Positions 1 to 6,746 of a stretch of 10,500 nt of DNA are shown piece by piece (position 1 is the first letter of the stretch; each line of letters starts with the position of its first letter). A model generated the notes under the pieces. That model saw only the letters and a list, made by a program, of their open reading frames with translations, did not search any database and was not told where the DNA came from. Position numbers and translations under genes: made by a program. This DNA is from Barnesiella sp. (GTDB lineage: Bacteria > Bacteroidota > Bacteroidia > Bacteroidales > Muribaculaceae). The stretch covers positions 8,916 to 19,415 of the forward strand of contig JAAVEX010000082.1 in NCBI GenBank assembly GCA_014801065.1, read 5' to 3'.

Positions 1-884
1 AGTGATAATATTTCGAGAGCTGTGTCGCCGCAATCGACGTGAATTGTTCCCTGAGCACGATCGGCCACGATGCGTCCCGGGCTGCACGAGGGGATATCGG
101 TGAGGCGGGTGGTGAATATTTTCAGCGCGCCCTCCTCGGTCTGACCGGCCATCAGCGTAGACCAGGCCGTGGGATATGGCGAAAGGCCTCTCACGAGATT
201 GTGGATTTCAGCAGCCGGCCGGGTCCAGTCTATACGACACGTATCCTTGAAAATCTTAGGAGCGGGCGTGGGGACCACACCTTCCACACTGGCCTGCGGA
301 GTGACGGTGAGATTACCATCGATGATACGGTGGACAGTGTCGAGCGTCAGCTGTGCTCCGAGCATCATCAGACGGTCGTGGACCGATCCGGCATCCTCAT
401 CGGGAGCTATGTCGATGGCACGCGAATCGATGATATCGCCGGTGTCGATCTCGTGTTTGAGAAAAAAGGTGGTCACGCCGGTCTGCGTGTCGCCGTTGAT
501 CACGGCCCAGTTGATCGGGGCCGCACCACGGTAGCGCGGCAGGAGCGATGCGTGGAGGTTGAACGTGCCGAGCGGCGGCATCTGCCACACCACCTCGGGG
601 AGCATTCGAAACGCAATGACGATAAAGAGCTGCGCGTCGAGCTCCCGCAGCTGCTCCACGAATTCCGGATCTTTGAGCCGTTCGGGCTGCAACACGGGCA
701 AGCCACGTTCGAGCGCAAACTTCTTGACAGCACTCATCTGAACAGCACGTCCGCGTCCGGCAGGACGATCCGGACCGGTGACCACGGCCACCACATTGCA
801 ACCGTCGTCAAGAAGCGTCTTGAGCGATTCGACAGCAAAATCAGGAGTACCGAAAAACACGATTCTGAGATCCTTTTTTTCCAT
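1..884 (-). CDS. fmt: Methionyl-tRNA formyltransferase, 3' end cut by window edge
   Basis: This enzyme transfers a formyl group from 10-formyl-tetrahydrofolate to Met-tRNA(fMet) in the cytoplasm, giving the initiator tRNA used for translation start. The reverse-strand translation starts MEKKDLRIVFFGTPDFAVES, which carries the family's N-terminal GTPDFAV signature. DRPAGRGRAVQ follows at about residue 40. The formyltransferase active-site block HASLLPRYRGAAPINWAV has its catalytic Asn (in FNLHASLLP) and His directly in front, and HEIDTGDII supplies the catalytic Asp. The C-terminal tRNA-binding domain begins around ARPAAEIHNLVRGLSPYPTAW-like sequence (read here as TRPAAEIHNLVRGLSPYPTA). The frame stays open to base 1, giving 294 complete codons. 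The family is usually about 310-325 residues, so only a short C-terminal piece is missing. The start is the ATG at 884-882, with no clear Shine-Dalgarno site. It is divergent from the mannosidase gene. The identification is secure. Confidence 0.96.
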   Translation of the reverse strand, partial: MEKKDLRIVFFGTPDFAVESLKTLLDDGCNVVAVVTGPDRPAGRGRAVQMSAVKKFALERGLPVLQPERLKDPEFVEQLRELDAQLFIVIAFRMLPEVVWQMPPLGTFNLHASLLPRYRGAAPINWAVINGDTQTGVTTFFLKHEIDTGDIIDSRAIDIAPDEDAGSVHDRLMMLGAQLTLDTVHRIIDGNLTVTPQASVEGVVPTPAPKIFKDTCRIDWTRPAAEIHNLVRGLSPYPTAWSTLMAGQTEEGALKIFTTRLTDIPSCSPGRIVADRAQGTIHVDCGDTALEILS

Positions 885-888
885 TTTC

Positions 889-930
889 AAGCGATTTTTA
901 GCAATAAGCCACAAAATTAAGCGATTTTTT
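889..930. repeat. 11-bp direct repeat flanking the fmt -7 element
   Basis: The 11-mer AAGCGATTTTT occurs at 889-899 and again at 919-929, 30 bp apart (about three helical turns). One copy lies in the fmt leader and the other abuts the -7 element on its upstream side. This spacing would suit a protein binding both copies, but the sequence is AT-rich and coincidence is possible. Confidence 0.35.
912..919 (-). promoter_or_regulatory. Candidate -7 promoter element for fmt
   Basis: On the minus strand this reads TAATTTTG, an exact match to the Bacteroidetes -7 consensus TAnnTTTG, and it ends 27 bases before the fmt start codon. I see no convincing TTTG -33 element 19-21 bp upstream, so support comes from the -7 match and its position. 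Confidence 0.5.
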
Positions 931-965
931 TCAGATTTACTAATCGACTATTAGCGAAAGATATG

Positions 966-973
966 TAACTTTG
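966..973 (+). promoter_or_regulatory. Candidate -7 promoter element for the mannosidase gene
   Basis: This reads TAACTTTG, an exact TAnnTTTG match, 33 bases before the mannosidase ATG. No clear TTTG lies at the expected -33 distance. The same 8-mer serves as the probable -7 element of the gene at 5637, which supports its use as a promoter core in this genome. Confidence 0.5.
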
Positions 974-1006
974 TGAAAACAACACGAAACCAATTTATTC
1001 ATAACC

Positions 1007-3325
1007 ATGAACAAAGTTTTGATTTCATTCACCGTGCTTGCCGCAGCAGTAAGTGCGTCGGCAACTGATCCGGTAGATTATGTCAACACCCTATCCGGAA
1101 CTCAATCAAAATATGAACTGTCGACCGGCAACACTCTCCCCATCGTCACGATGCCCTGGGGCATGAACGGCTGGACTCCCCAGACCGGCAAGATGGGCGA
1201 CGGATGGGTGTACACATACGATGCCGACAAGATAGTAGGCTTCAAGCAGACCCACCGTCCTTCGCCCTGGATCAATGACTACGGACAGTTTTCGCTCATG
1301 CCCACCACAGGGAATCCGGTGTTTAACGAGGCCGACCGTGCGAGCTGGTTCTCCCATAAGGCTGAAAAAGCCACACCCTACTCCTACAAGGTGTATCTGG
1401 CTGATCATGATATCACCACGGAATTTGCACCAACTGAACGCGCCGTGACGTTCCGATTCACCTTCCCCGAGGCAGAACAGTCCAATGTGGTGATCGACGC
1501 GTTTGACAACGGATCGTGGGTGTCGGTCGACAAGGCCAACCGCCGCATCACCGGCTACACCACCAAGAACTCAGGCGGCGTACCGGCCAATTTCAAGAAC
1601 TTCTTCGTGATCGAATTTGACACCGATTTCACATATACCGCCACCGTGCTCGACGGCACCATCTCCGAAGGAGTCAGCTCGGCTGAAGGCAATCACGCCG
1701 GCGGGATAGTGGGTTTCCGCACTCATAAGGGACAGACGGTCAATGCCCGCGTGGCTTCATCGTTTATCTCACTCGATCAGGCCATGCTCAATCTCAAAGA
1801 GCTCGGCGACGGCAACTATGACCGCATAGCCGAAGAGGGACGCGCACGCTGGAACGACGTGCTCGGCCGCATCGAAGTGGCTCCCGACCACTACGACTTC
1901 CAGCTCGACCGCCTGCGCACGTTCTATTCCAACCTCTACCACGCGCTGCTCTTCCCACATGCCTTCTATGAAATTGATGCTGCGGGAAAGATCGTTCACT
2001 ATAGCCCCTACAACGGCGAGGTGTGTGACGGATATATGTTTACCGACACCGGCTTCTGGGACACTTTCCGCGCACTCTTCCCTCTGGTCAATCTTCTCTA
2101 TCCGTCGGAAAGCGCAAAGATCCAGGATGGTCTGGTCAACGCCTATCTTGAAAGCGGATTTCTGCCCGAATGGGCATCGCCGGGCCATCGCGGATGCATG
2201 GTGGGCAACAACAGCGCGTCGGTGGTTGCCGACGCATGGCTCAACGGCATCCATGGATATGATATTGAAAAACTCTGGGAGGCAGTGACATCCGGAGCCC
2301 ATAAGGTGCATCCCGAGGTGTCGTCAACCGGTCGTCTGGGCCATGAATATTATGATCGTCTGGGCTACGTGCCCTACAACGTGGGGATCAACGAAAGCGC
2401 CGCACGCACTCTCGAATATGCCTACGACGATTGGTGTATCTATCAACTTGGCAAGGCATTGGGCAAATCGAAAAAAGAGCTTGAGCCTTATGCCAAAGCC
2501 GCGATGAACTATCGCAATCTCTTCGACAGCGAACACAATCTTATGCGCGGCAAAAATGAAGACGGCACGTTCCAGTCGCCGTTCAATCCTCTCAAATGGG
2601 GGGATGCGTTCACCGAAGGAAACTCATGGCACTACACATGGTCAGTGTTCCATGACCCGCAGGGCCTCATCAATCTCATGGGTGGCAAACAGACCTTCAA
2701 CACAATGATGGACTCAGTGTTCAGCGTTCCGCCGACGTTTGACGACAGCTATTACGGCTTCCCGATCCACGAAATCCGCGAGATGCAGATCATGAATATG
2801 GGCAACTATGCTCATGGCAACCAGCCCATTCAACACATGATCTATCTCTACGACTGGTCAGGCGAACCGTGGAAAACGCAATATTGGGTGCGCGAGGTGA
2901 TGAACCGCATGTACACACCCAACCCCGATGGCTATTGCGGCGATGAAGACAACGGGCAGACCTCGGCATGGTATGTATTCTCAGCTCTCGGCTTCTATCC
3001 CGTGGCTCCCGGATCGGGCGAATATGCGCTTGGAGCACCGCTTTTCAAGGAAGTGACCATTCATCTCGAAAATGGCAAATCGGTGACCATCTCCGCGCCG
3101 TCCAACAGCGATAAAAACCGCTACGTGGGATCGCTCAGCATCGACGGAAAGCCTTACGACAAAAACTTCCTCACATATAAGATGCTGACCGAAGGCGCCT
3201 CGCTCCACTTCGATATGACCGACACACCCAATCTCACCCGAGGCACATCGGCCGAATCAGCACCATATTCTTTCTCTACGGCAGCCGACGCTCCGAAAAT
3301 CAAAAACAAGAAAACCCGCAAATAA
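1007..3325 (+). CDS. Secreted GH92 exo-alpha-mannosidase, probably alpha-1,2-specific
   Basis: GH92 enzymes are calcium-dependent inverting exo-alpha-mannosidases that trim mannose from host N-glycans or yeast mannan. The 772-residue protein begins with a signal peptide, with likely cleavage after ASA at residue 19. There is no lipobox Cys, so the mature protein should be periplasmic. DPVDYVNTLSGT and GNTLPIVTMPWGMNGWTPQT open the N-terminal beta-sandwich; the C-terminal (alpha/alpha)6 barrel follows. FTEGNSWHYTW supplies the likely acid Glu537, and GDEDNGQTSAWYVFSALGFYP supplies Asp646 and Asp648, the likely base pair. These sit at a constant offset of four from Glu533, Asp642 and Asp644 of BT3990 as I recall them. 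At the same offset, His588-Glu589 in GFPIHEIREM match the BT3990 His-Glu pair linked to alpha-1,2 specificity. Length is normal for the family. No SusC/SusD or other glycosidase gene is next to it, so within this window it is an orphan enzyme rather than part of a polysaccharide utilisation locus. Confidence 0.95.
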   Translation: MNKVLISFTVLAAAVSASATDPVDYVNTLSGTQSKYELSTGNTLPIVTMPWGMNGWTPQTGKMGDGWVYTYDADKIVGFKQTHRPSPWINDYGQFSLMPTTGNPVFNEADRASWFSHKAEKATPYSYKVYLADHDITTEFAPTERAVTFRFTFPEAEQSNVVIDAFDNGSWVSVDKANRRITGYTTKNSGGVPANFKNFFVIEFDTDFTYTATVLDGTISEGVSSAEGNHAGGIVGFRTHKGQTVNARVASSFISLDQAMLNLKELGDGNYDRIAEEGRARWNDVLGRIEVAPDHYDFQLDRLRTFYSNLYHALLFPHAFYEIDAAGKIVHYSPYNGEVCDGYMFTDTGFWDTFRALFPLVNLLYPSESAKIQDGLVNAYLESGFLPEWASPGHRGCMVGNNSASVVADAWLNGIHGYDIEKLWEAVTSGAHKVHPEVSSTGRLGHEYYDRLGYVPYNVGINESAARTLEYAYDDWCIYQLGKALGKSKKELEPYAKAAMNYRNLFDSEHNLMRGKNEDGTFQSPFNPLKWGDAFTEGNSWHYTWSVFHDPQGLINLMGGKQTFNTMMDSVFSVPPTFDDSYYGFPIHEIREMQIMNMGNYAHGNQPIQHMIYLYDWSGEPWKTQYWVREVMNRMYTPNPDGYCGDEDNGQTSAWYVFSALGFYPVAPGSGEYALGAPLFKEVTIHLENGKSVTISAPSNSDKNRYVGSLSIDGKPYDKNFLTYKMLTEGASLHFDMTDTPNLTRGTSAESAPYSFSTAADAPKIKNKKTRK

Positions 3326-3334
3326 AAGATAACG

Positions 3335-3982
3335 ATGAGATACTATGCTATAATAGGTGGTCAGAAAGTAGGCCCCCTCGAATCCGGTGAGCTGGTAAAA
3401 ATGTATGACATCAACGGATCCACACTGCTATGGTGTTCGGGGCTTCCCGACTGGACGGCAGCCAAGGATATCGCAGAGATAGCACCACTGCTGCCTCCCA
3501 CAATGCCGGCAGAGCCGACAACGGTCTATGACCAGCCGCAACCGGCCGCACAACCCTATGTGGCTCCCCAACAGCCATATCAGCAACCGCAACCATATCA
3601 GCAACAGCCTTATCAACAGCCATACCAGCAGCCCTATCAGCAGCCCTATCAGCAGCCGAATCCCCGTGTTGCTCCTCAGAATCAGCCGAATCCCCAGAAT
3701 ATTGACCGGGGCGCACCCTACAACTGGCTGGGCTGGGCCATTTTTGCCACAGTGTTCGGATTAGCGTTCTACATTATCGGTGCTGTCCCCGGCATAATTG
3801 GTATAGTCTTCACTTCACAGGCTAAATCAAAATATCGTATGGGCGACTATGTCGGAGCATATAAAGACAACACTGTTGCCAAAATACTGACCATCATAGG
3901 CCTGTGTATAGCCGGAATATCCCTTATCATCATTATTCTAAGCATTATATTTGTAGGAGCAGCATTTTCAATGTTATTATAA
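3335..3982 (+). CDS. GYF_2 / CD225-like membrane protein with QQPY-repeat linker
   Basis: This 215-residue protein has three visible parts. Residues 1-52 (MRYYAIIGGQKVGPLESGEL, then LLWCSGLPDWTAA) match the bacterial GYF_2 (DUF4339) pattern: a GP pair, Trp33, and the LPxW core with Trp40. GYF-type domains bind proline-rich peptides. Residues 55-125 are a disordered linker rich in Gln, Pro and Tyr, with repeated QQPY units. Residues 127-215 hold two hydrophobic helices (about 133-158 and 182-213) joined by a KSKYRMGDYVGAYKDN loop. This is the layout of the CD225/dispanin family, where a GDYxGA motif lies between a re-entrant and a true membrane helix. It starts 9 bases after the mannosidase stop, so co-transcription is likely. 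Its role is unknown; a proline-rich linker beside a GYF domain suggests self-association or scaffold function. The domain calls are fairly sure and the function is not. Confidence 0.85.
   Translation: MRYYAIIGGQKVGPLESGELVKMYDINGSTLLWCSGLPDWTAAKDIAEIAPLLPPTMPAEPTTVYDQPQPAAQPYVAPQQPYQQPQPYQQQPYQQPYQQPYQQPYQQPNPRVAPQNQPNPQNIDRGAPYNWLGWAIFATVFGLAFYIIGAVPGIIGIVFTSQAKSKYRMGDYVGAYKDNTVAKILTIIGLCIAGISLIIIILSIIFVGAAFSMLL
3569..3660 (+). repeat. In-frame 12-bp tandem repeat encoding QQPY
   Basis: Twelve-base units of the type CAGCAGCCCTAT recur in frame within the linker of the GYF/CD225 protein. The last four QQPY units are directly adjacent, and looser QQPQPY and QQQPY variants precede them. The two most 3' units are identical at DNA level, so unit number may vary between strains by slippage. 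Confidence 0.85.
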
Positions 3983-4192
3983 TTCATCGGACACACTGAG
4001 TGTCAGCCGAATAGCTGCCTAATAGAAAAATATTCGTTAATTAATGTGAAAACAATTGCTTGTATAAGGAATGGTTTATAAATTTGCGATGTGATTCAAT
4101 AGGATGATCAATCAGATCGGCCACATGAATCGCCAATAAAATAGAATTAAAAAAACAATAGTTGTTTTATAGATAATTGTGTATTTGAAGCT

Positions 4193-4218
4193 AAAGGGAA
4201 GTCGTGAGACTTTCCTTT
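4193..4218 (+). terminator. Candidate terminator hairpin with GNRA loop
   Basis: AAAGGGAAGTC pairs with GACTTTCCTTT as an 11-bp stem (one G-U pair on the plus-strand RNA) closed by GTGA, a GNRA tetraloop. It lies 210 bases after the stop of the GYF/CD225 gene. There is no long T-run after it, only the T-rich 3' arm and TTATTTAT, so the terminator role is tentative. Confidence 0.45.
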
Positions 4219-4257
4219 CGTTATTTATAGCCCCGTCCTCAATATGCTATTTTTGTA

Positions 4258-4283
4258 GCTTTAGCCGTTAGCCTGGCGCTAAC
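4258..4283. repeat. Half copy of the REP-like element with a small inverted repeat
   Basis: CTTTAGCCGTTAGCCTG at 4259-4275 matches the right arm of unit A (4411-4427) at 15 of 17 bases. It runs into an inverted repeat, GTTAGC at 4267-4272 and GCTAAC at 4278-4283. The left arm of the element is missing here, so this may be a degraded third copy. Confidence 0.5.
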
Positions 4284-4360
4284 AAATCAATAGATTAGCA
4301 CCCTTAACATACTTCTAATAAATCACCCTCTTCAAATCATCCTGCGTTTACCCCCAAAAA

Positions 4361-4427
4361 GGGACGGCTAAAGCCGACCCTCCCACAGCGCCCCGCCCAC
4401 CCGGGAGCGACTTCAGCCGTCAGCCTG
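4361..4427. repeat. REP-like imperfect palindrome, unit A
   Basis: The left arm begins GGGACGGCTAAAGCCG and continues through CCCTCCCAC (4361-4386). The right arm, GGGAGCGACTTCAGCCGTC at 4403-4421, pairs back with it: GACGGCT pairs with AGCCGTC, AAG with CTT, and CTCCC with GGGAG. The left arm matches unit B at 25 of 26 bases. The fold is about 60 nt long and lies between convergent genes, the usual place for REP-type elements. Confidence 0.75.
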
Positions 4428-4453
4428 TATATTGGCAAATTAGCTCGGTTAAG

Positions 4454-4516
4454 GGGACGGCTAAAGCCGGCCCTCCCACCTCTGCCATCCATGTGGGAGG
4501 GACTTCAGTTGCCGGA
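4454..4516. repeat. REP-like imperfect palindrome, unit B
   Basis: The left arm (4454-4479) repeats unit A with one base change and lies exactly 93 bp further on. CCCTCCCAC at 4471-4479 pairs perfectly with GTGGGAGGG at 4493-4501 across a 13-nt loop. The outer arms (CGGC at 4458-4461 with GCCG at 4511-4514) extend the fold imperfectly. It starts about 47 bases beyond the AraC-gene stop and could also act in 3'-end formation there. Confidence 0.75.
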
Positions 4517-4562
4517 CCGAGCGATAGGATTGCGATGGCAAAAGCGGATTGTGTTTGACAGC

Positions 4563-5459
4563 TCAGGAGCGTTGGAATTTGGTGGGCGACATGCCGGTGA
4601 GGTGTTTGAAATATTTTCCAAACGAAGACTGGCTGCTGAAATTTAACTCGTAGGCCACCTGCTGGACGTTTTTGCCTGAAAAACGCAAAAGATTTTTTGC
4701 CTCGAGTATCACATAGTCGTCGATCCATTCGGCCGCCGACCGGCCGGTGCTCTCCTTTATAATAAGAGAAAGATATTTGGGCGATATAAAAAGCTTGCCG
4801 GCATAAAAGGCCACGCTGCGTTCGCGGCGATGATGAAGAGTCACCAGATGCATAAACTCCTTGAGATAGTTGGCGCGGCGAGAGAGCGCAGGCGTAGCGG
4901 CACTTGTGCGTCGCTTGGCCACGAACTGCATGAGCTGATAGACCGAAGCGGCTATAAGCGAGCGGGCTATCGAGCGGGCATAGCGGGCATTGGTATTGTC
5001 AACGGTGTTGAAATGGATCAGATCAAGATAGCGGCTCATCAGCTTGACCTCATCGTCGCTTAGATTGAGCACCGGGTGAGGGTTGGGCGAAAGGCTCATG
5101 GTGGTCATCACGCTAATTTCAAAATTTATATCGCGTATGAAATCAGGGGATATGATAAAAACATAGCCATCGATCTCATCCCAGTCAATGTCGCGGACAT
5201 TAAACACACTGTCGGGGCCAATGACCATCAGCGAATTGGGTGAGAGCGTATAGGGCCGGAGATTGACATCCATCTCCACCTTGCCACGCAGACACATCAC
5301 TATGGCCAATCCTCCCATTCGCATAGTGTGGCGATTGAACTCAGCAAACTGATCGGTTTTGGTCACACGAGAAAAAACGTAATCCGATCCAAATGAGCTG
5401 AATTGCGAAGAGTATTTCTTCATTTCCGTCGGGCGAGCCGATTCGATCTGCTTTTCCAT
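4563..5459 (-). CDS. AraC-family transcriptional regulator
   Basis: This is a 298-residue regulator. Residues 1-200 form a cupin-like sensing domain in the style of Bacteroidetes AraC proteins (for example GLAIVMCLRGKVEMDVNLRP and LSPNSLMVIGPDSVFNV). Residues 211-298 hold the paired helix-turn-helix DNA-binding domain: the first HTH is at AFYAGKLFISPKYLSLIIKE and the second at VAYELNFSSQSSFGKYFKHL, ending in the family's GMSPTKFQ tail. The ligand cannot be read from the sequence. The start chosen is the ATG at 5459. Longer readings begin at a TTG at 5510 or an ATG at 5492, but a consensus -7 element (5480-5487) lies inside that extension, so those codons would not be transcribed from it. The gene is divergent from the flippase-like gene, so it may control that unit or itself. 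Its 3' end faces the REP-like repeats. Confidence 0.93.
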   Translation of the reverse strand: MEKQIESARPTEMKKYSSQFSSFGSDYVFSRVTKTDQFAEFNRHTMRMGGLAIVMCLRGKVEMDVNLRPYTLSPNSLMVIGPDSVFNVRDIDWDEIDGYVFIISPDFIRDINFEISVMTTMSLSPNPHPVLNLSDDEVKLMSRYLDLIHFNTVDNTNARYARSIARSLIAASVYQLMQFVAKRRTSAATPALSRRANYLKEFMHLVTLHHRRERSVAFYAGKLFISPKYLSLIIKESTGRSAAEWIDDYVILEAKNLLRFSGKNVQQVAYELNFSSQSSFGKYFKHLTGMSPTKFQRS

Positions 5460-5479
5460 GATATCAAGATATTTCAGCA

Positions 5480-5510
5480 CAAATATAGCCATATCCAACA
5501 AATAATTCAA
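5480..5510 (-). promoter_or_regulatory. Promoter of the AraC-family gene
   Basis: On the minus strand, TTGA at 5510-5507 is followed by 19 bp and then TATATTTG at 5487-5480, a TAnnTTTG match. Transcription would start near 5473, which gives a leader of about 14 nt to the ATG at 5459 and argues against the upstream start codons. Confidence 0.6.
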
Positions 5511-5515
5511 CTATC

Positions 5516-5561
5516 ATGCCCAGACTCCAACCCACAAAAAATGTTAATGCCAGGGCGGCAT
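5516..5561. promoter_or_regulatory. Candidate operator between divergent promoters
   Basis: ATGCC occurs at 5516-5520 and at 5547-5551 (31 bp apart). The second copy forms a perfect inverted repeat with GGCAT at 5557-5561 across 5 bp. It sits between the two divergent promoters, where an AraC-type protein could bind. The arms are short, so this is only a candidate. Confidence 0.25.
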
Positions 5562-5592
5562 ATTTTCGACACATCAAAAAGGTCCGGGCCTG

Positions 5593-5623
5593 TTGGCGAT
5601 AACGAGGATAATTGCTAACTTTG
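5593..5623 (+). promoter_or_regulatory. Promoter of the flippase-like gene
   Basis: TTGG at 5593-5596, a 19-bp spacer, then TAACTTTG at 5616-5623 matches the Bacteroidetes -33/-7 pattern. The ATG follows 13 bases after the -7 element, so the leader would be under 10 nt. Confidence 0.6.
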
Positions 5624-5636
5624 TCGCATTGATATT

Positions 5637-6722
5637 ATGAGCAGCATCAATAAAAATAATCCACTCCATGTCAGCGGCCCTGAAAAGGGCGGCAACAGAA
5701 AAATATGGACCACGGTGTTCAAGATCGTCATTCCGCTGGTGATCACCGTCGGGCTTTGCTGGCAACTTTTCTCAAGCGTGGATTTCAATGAGATGCTTGC
5801 TATCATCCGAAAGAACTGCGACTATCGTTGGATCGTGGCCGCTCTGCTGCTGAGCATACTCTCACATGTGTTCCGCGCCATGCGATGGCGCATCCAGCTG
5901 CGCGCCATCGGTGTCAATCCGCCGCTTTTCGCACTGGTGTTGAGTATTTTCGGGACGTATGCTGTCAATCTTGTGTTTCCCCGCCTGGGAGAACTATGGC
6001 GAACGGGCTACATCTCCCAACGTCAGGATGCTCCGTTCGACAGCGTGTTTGGATCGATGGTGGCCGATCGACTTGCCGACACCGTCACCGTGGCATTGAT
6101 AACGCTCGTCACGTTTCTGCTTGCCGGCGGACCGCTAATAGCGTTTGTGACCGGGGTGGGCAACCGCCAGATGATCGAAAAGGCTATCGGTCTGCTCTCA
6201 TCGCCATGGACCTACGTCGGGATAGCCGCAGCGGCCACTATAATATGGATCGGCACACGTCTGATGCGCCACACATCTTTTTGGAACAAAGCCGCAGGTT
6301 TTTGCCGCGGATTGTGGAAAGGGTTTGCAGTAGTGGCAACGATGCCCGGACGCGGACGCTGGCTCATACTGACGGCGTGTATCTGGGGATGCTATTTCCT
6401 ACAACTCTACGTGGCCTTCTTTGCATTTCCGGCCACGGCACAGGTGGTGGCCCACTATGGTGCTGGCGCGGTGATGATATGCTTCGTATTGTCGAGCATC
6501 TCAATGATAGTGCCCTCCAACGGCGGGATTGGCCCTTGGCAGCAGGCCATCGTGTTCGGGCTGAGCATATACGCTGCCGGAATACCGGAACTTACCCGAG
6601 CCTACGCAATCTCTTTTGCCAATCTGGTGATGGGATCGCAGACATTGCTGCTGATAGCGCTCGGATTGTTTACGTTTATCTGCATAGCGGCCGACAGACG
6701 TCGGAACCGTGCACTCACATAA
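5637..6722 (+). CDS. Flippase-like membrane protein, LPG-synthase transmembrane family
   Basis: This 361-residue polytopic inner-membrane protein has about eight hydrophobic helices, starting near residues 27-45, 64-79, 97-113, 146-170, 191-207, 241-263, 275-293 and 331-352. The family's conserved blocks are present: RAMRWRIQL at 80-88, GTYAVNLVFPRLGELWR at 106-122, MVADRLAD at 141-148 and the late PSNGGIGPWQQ at 293-303. The family (Pfam LPG_synthase_TM, formerly UPF0104) includes the membrane part of MprF, which moves aminoacylated lipids across the bilayer. The cytosolic aminoacyltransferase domain of MprF is absent, so this member may move a lipid but should not aminoacylate one. Its substrate is unknown. 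The short N-terminus is cytoplasmic and polar. It is followed 24 bases later by a membrane protein of unknown function, probably in the same operon, and it is divergent from an AraC-type regulator. The frame +2 overlap across most of the gene is a shadow. Confidence 0.9.
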   Translation: MSSINKNNPLHVSGPEKGGNRKIWTTVFKIVIPLVITVGLCWQLFSSVDFNEMLAIIRKNCDYRWIVAALLLSILSHVFRAMRWRIQLRAIGVNPPLFALVLSIFGTYAVNLVFPRLGELWRTGYISQRQDAPFDSVFGSMVADRLADTVTVALITLVTFLLAGGPLIAFVTGVGNRQMIEKAIGLLSSPWTYVGIAAAATIIWIGTRLMRHTSFWNKAAGFCRGLWKGFAVVATMPGRGRWLILTACIWGCYFLQLYVAFFAFPATAQVVAHYGAGAVMICFVLSSISMIVPSNGGIGPWQQAIVFGLSIYAAGIPELTRAYAISFANLVMGSQTLLLIALGLFTFICIAADRRRNRALT

Positions 6723-6746
6723 TATATCTAATTACTGTCGCTGAGT

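Larger units (their letters stand above)
3983..4562. other. Gene-free convergent intergenic region with hairpins and REP-like repeats
   Basis: No credible coding region is present between the two convergent genes. The left part is AT-rich. A small hairpin (GACAC, 5-nt loop, GTGTC at 3990-4004) lies 8 bases past the stop at 3982. A perfect AT-rich inverted repeat (AAAACAA, TAG, TTGTTTT) spans 4152-4168, and a strong GNRA-loop hairpin spans 4193-4218. The right part, from about 4360, is GC-richer and holds two copies of an imperfect palindrome, with a half copy at 4258. I see no tRNA or recognisable ncRNA. Confidence 0.8.

Noticed and set aside
39..920. A 293-codon open frame on the plus strand across the whole fmt gene
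   Set aside because: It is codon-for-codon antisense to fmt. Stops in that register need TTA, CTA or TCA in fmt, codons this gene avoids until its last visible bases, so a long open antisense frame is expected. The product has no recognisable features, while the minus strand encodes clear Fmt motifs.
2813..2833. GNQP in the mannosidase where I first expected GNEP, as a possible altered active site
   Set aside because: The variant appears normal in the BT3990-like group as I recall it, and the acid, base and His-Glu residues are all in place.
3569..3660. Possible CRISPR-like repeat array
   Set aside because: The repeats are 12 bp, contiguous, in frame and have no spacers; they encode QQPY.
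1007..3982. A polysaccharide utilisation locus
   Set aside because: No SusC, SusD, sensor or second carbohydrate enzyme is present in the window; the AraC-type gene is convergent and 580 bp away.
4248..4255. TATTTTTG, a match to the -7 consensus in the gene-free region
   Set aside because: No -33 element at the right distance and no gene downstream on that strand. A small RNA start cannot be excluded but has no other support.
5460..5510. Longer N-terminus for the AraC-family protein, from the TTG at 5510 or the ATG at 5492
   Set aside because: The -7 promoter element lies inside this stretch and the TTG coincides with the -33 element, so a start at 5459 fits better.
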